This document shows positions 3,993 through 5,150 of a stretch of 5,150 bases of DNA, one piece after another. The notes under the pieces are model-generated. The model ran no database searches. It was given only the letters and a program-made list of their open reading frames with translations, and was not told the DNA's origin. A program made the position numbers and the translations under genes. Source of the DNA: Caulobacteraceae bacterium. GTDB lineage: Bacteria > Pseudomonadota > Alphaproteobacteria > Caulobacterales > Caulobacteraceae. The DNA is taken from positions 1 to 5,150 of the forward strand of contig CANGEH010000185.1 of the NCBI GenBank assembly GCA_947452665.1, written 5' to 3'. Within the stretch, counting starts at the first letter, position 1. Each line of letters opens with the position of its first letter.

Positions 3993-5150
3993 ATGAAAAA
4001 ACCGCGCCTGTCCCGCTCCGCCTCTGACAAGTCCAAGACCAAGCCGCCTCAGGGCCTGCCTGATCGCGAAACCCTGCTGAAATTCCTGCGCGAGGCGGGC
4101 GAAGCGGCCAAGGCCGACATGGCCAAGGCGTTTGGCCTCAAGGGCTCTGATCGCCGGGCCCTGCGCATGATGCTCAAGGACCTGGAAGCCGAGGGCGTCT
4201 TGGGCAAGCGCGGACGCAGTGGCTTTGCCGAGGCCGGCGCCCTACCGCCCGTCGGGGTCGCCGATGTCTGTGATGTCGATGCGGATGGCGATCTGTTTGT
4301 GCGGCTGGTCAAGGCCGGTGAGGATGTCGCCCTGGTGCGTCTAGCGCCTGGCAGTGGTGAGGCCGCTGCCGGTGCCCCGCGGCTGGGCGAGCGGGTGCTG
4401 GTGCGCTTTGAGCGGTTGGAAAGCGGCGAATATGAAGCCAAGCTGATCAAGAAGCTTGGCCAAAGCGCGCATAAGATTTTGGGCGTGGTGCGCAAGTCCC
4501 TGCGCGGCCCTCGGCAAGAGGTTCGGGTGGAACCGGTCGATCGCCGCTCCAAGGAAAGCCTAGTGCTCTATGGGCCTGAGGGCGAAAAGCTGAAAGACGG
4601 CGATCTGGTCCTGGCCGAGGTTGGCGAGGCTGCGGGCCGGTTTGGACCCAAACGCGGGCGCGTGCTGGAGGTTGTCGGGCGTGAAGACCATCCCCGCGCC
4701 GCCTCCTTGATCGCCATCCATACCCACAGCCTGCCCATGGGCTTTACCAGCGACGCCGAGGACGAGGCCATGGCGGCTGAGGCCCCGACCTTGCAGGCCC
4801 GCACCGATCTGCGCCACCTGCCCCTGGTCACCATCGATCCCATTGATGCGCGCGACCATGATGACGCGGTCTATGCAGAGCCCGATACCGATCCGGCCAA
4901 TCCCGGCGGCTGGATTGTCTGGGTCGCAATTGCCGATGTCGCTGCCTATGTGCGCCCGGGCTCGGCGCTCGACCGCGAGGCGCTCGATAAGGGCAATAGT
5001 GTCTATTTCCCCGACCGGGTCGAGCCCATGCTGCCCGAGCATCTCAGCAATGGCCTGTGCAGCCTGCGTGAGGGCGAGACCCGCGCCTGTATGGCGGTAC
5101 GCATGGTGTTTAGCGCCAGTGGCGACAAGACCGGCCACCAATTCGTGCGC
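3993..5150 (+). CDS. rnr: Ribonuclease R, N-terminal part (cut by window end)
   Basis: The frame is open from ATG 3993 to the window edge, giving 386 codons of a protein that is usually 750-800 residues. In order: a basic N-terminus (MKKPRLSRS), a winged-helix-like segment at about 24-75, cold-shock-like RNA-binding domains at about 85-250, and the start of the RNB catalytic domain from about 270. The catalytic metal-binding motif is TIDPIDARDHDDAVYAE; Asp282, Asp288, Asp290 and Asp291 match the four aspartates of E. coli RNase R (272, 278, 280, 281). The block VYFPDRVEPMLPEHLSNGLCSL at 337-358 is also typical of RNB enzymes. RNase R is a processive 3'-5' exoribonuclease able to degrade structured RNA, active in mRNA and rRNA quality control. 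It is divergent from the UPF0262 cluster. No Shine-Dalgarno precedes the ATG and no upstream in-frame start is available. It appears intact within the window. Confidence 0.96.
   Translation, partial: MKKPRLSRSASDKSKTKPPQGLPDRETLLKFLREAGEAAKADMAKAFGLKGSDRRALRMMLKDLEAEGVLGKRGRSGFAEAGALPPVGVADVCDVDADGDLFVRLVKAGEDVALVRLAPGSGEAAAGAPRLGERVLVRFERLESGEYEAKLIKKLGQSAHKILGVVRKSLRGPRQEVRVEPVDRRSKESLVLYGPEGEKLKDGDLVLAEVGEAAGRFGPKRGRVLEVVGREDHPRAASLIAIHTHSLPMGFTSDAEDEAMAAEAPTLQARTDLRHLPLVTIDPIDARDHDDAVYAEPDTDPANPGGWIVWVAIADVAAYVRPGSALDREALDKGNSVYFPDRVEPMLPEHLSNGLCSLREGETRACMAVRMVFSASGDKTGHQFVR

Noticed and set aside
4049..5141. Long minus-strand frames under rnr
   Set aside because: They are antisense shadows of the high-GC rnr coding sequence, which has clear RNase R motifs.
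1..5150. Mobile element, CRISPR array, defence or secretion system
   Set aside because: No transposase, terminal inverted repeats, regularly spaced repeats or accessory-type proteins; all genes are housekeeping.

Overview
The window looks like a chromosomal segment of a GC-rich alphaproteobacterium. The strongest evidence is the set and order of genes on the minus strand: a UPF0262 protein, a low-molecular-weight phosphatase, infA, maf, a short RNase E/G-like protein, yacG and tRNA-Phe. From my knowledge of these families, UPF0262 is largely an alphaproteobacterial family and this gene order (with variations) recurs in that class. A Caulobacterales/Hyphomonadales-like relative is a guess and cannot be settled from this sequence.

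Layout. Bases 1-501 hold no convincing gene. They contain an AT-rich island (about 141-290) with short repeats and hairpins. A tRNA-Phe with an encoded CCA lies on the minus strand at 502-577, preceded by its own good promoter-like sequence (TAGACA-N17-TATAGA). Next, reading the minus strand from right to left (3851 down to 704), come UPF0262, the LMW phosphatase, infA, maf, the RNase E/G-like gene and yacG. Spacings are 2, 95, 9-10, 9 and -4 bases, so this is probably one transcription unit, or two if infA has its own promoter in the 95-base gap. At 3993 a divergent gene, rnr (RNase R), starts on the plus strand and runs off the right edge in frame; only its first 386 codons are present.

How the genes fit together. 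The region is a housekeeping information-processing locus: translation initiation (IF-1), a tRNA, nucleotide-pool sanitation or septum-related Maf, gyrase control (YacG), and two RNases of different type (an endonuclease-family protein and the 3'-5' exonuclease RNase R). The phosphatase and UPF0262 have no assigned role in this setting.

Nothing here looks like a mobile element, CRISPR array, defence system or other spectacular new system. The points most worth a second look are the stripped-down RNase E/G (no 5'-sensor region, degraded zinc link, Asn to Asp at a catalytic position), the possibly leaderless rnr start, two start-codon decisions, and the repeat-rich AT island with four TTGACG hexamers near the left end.
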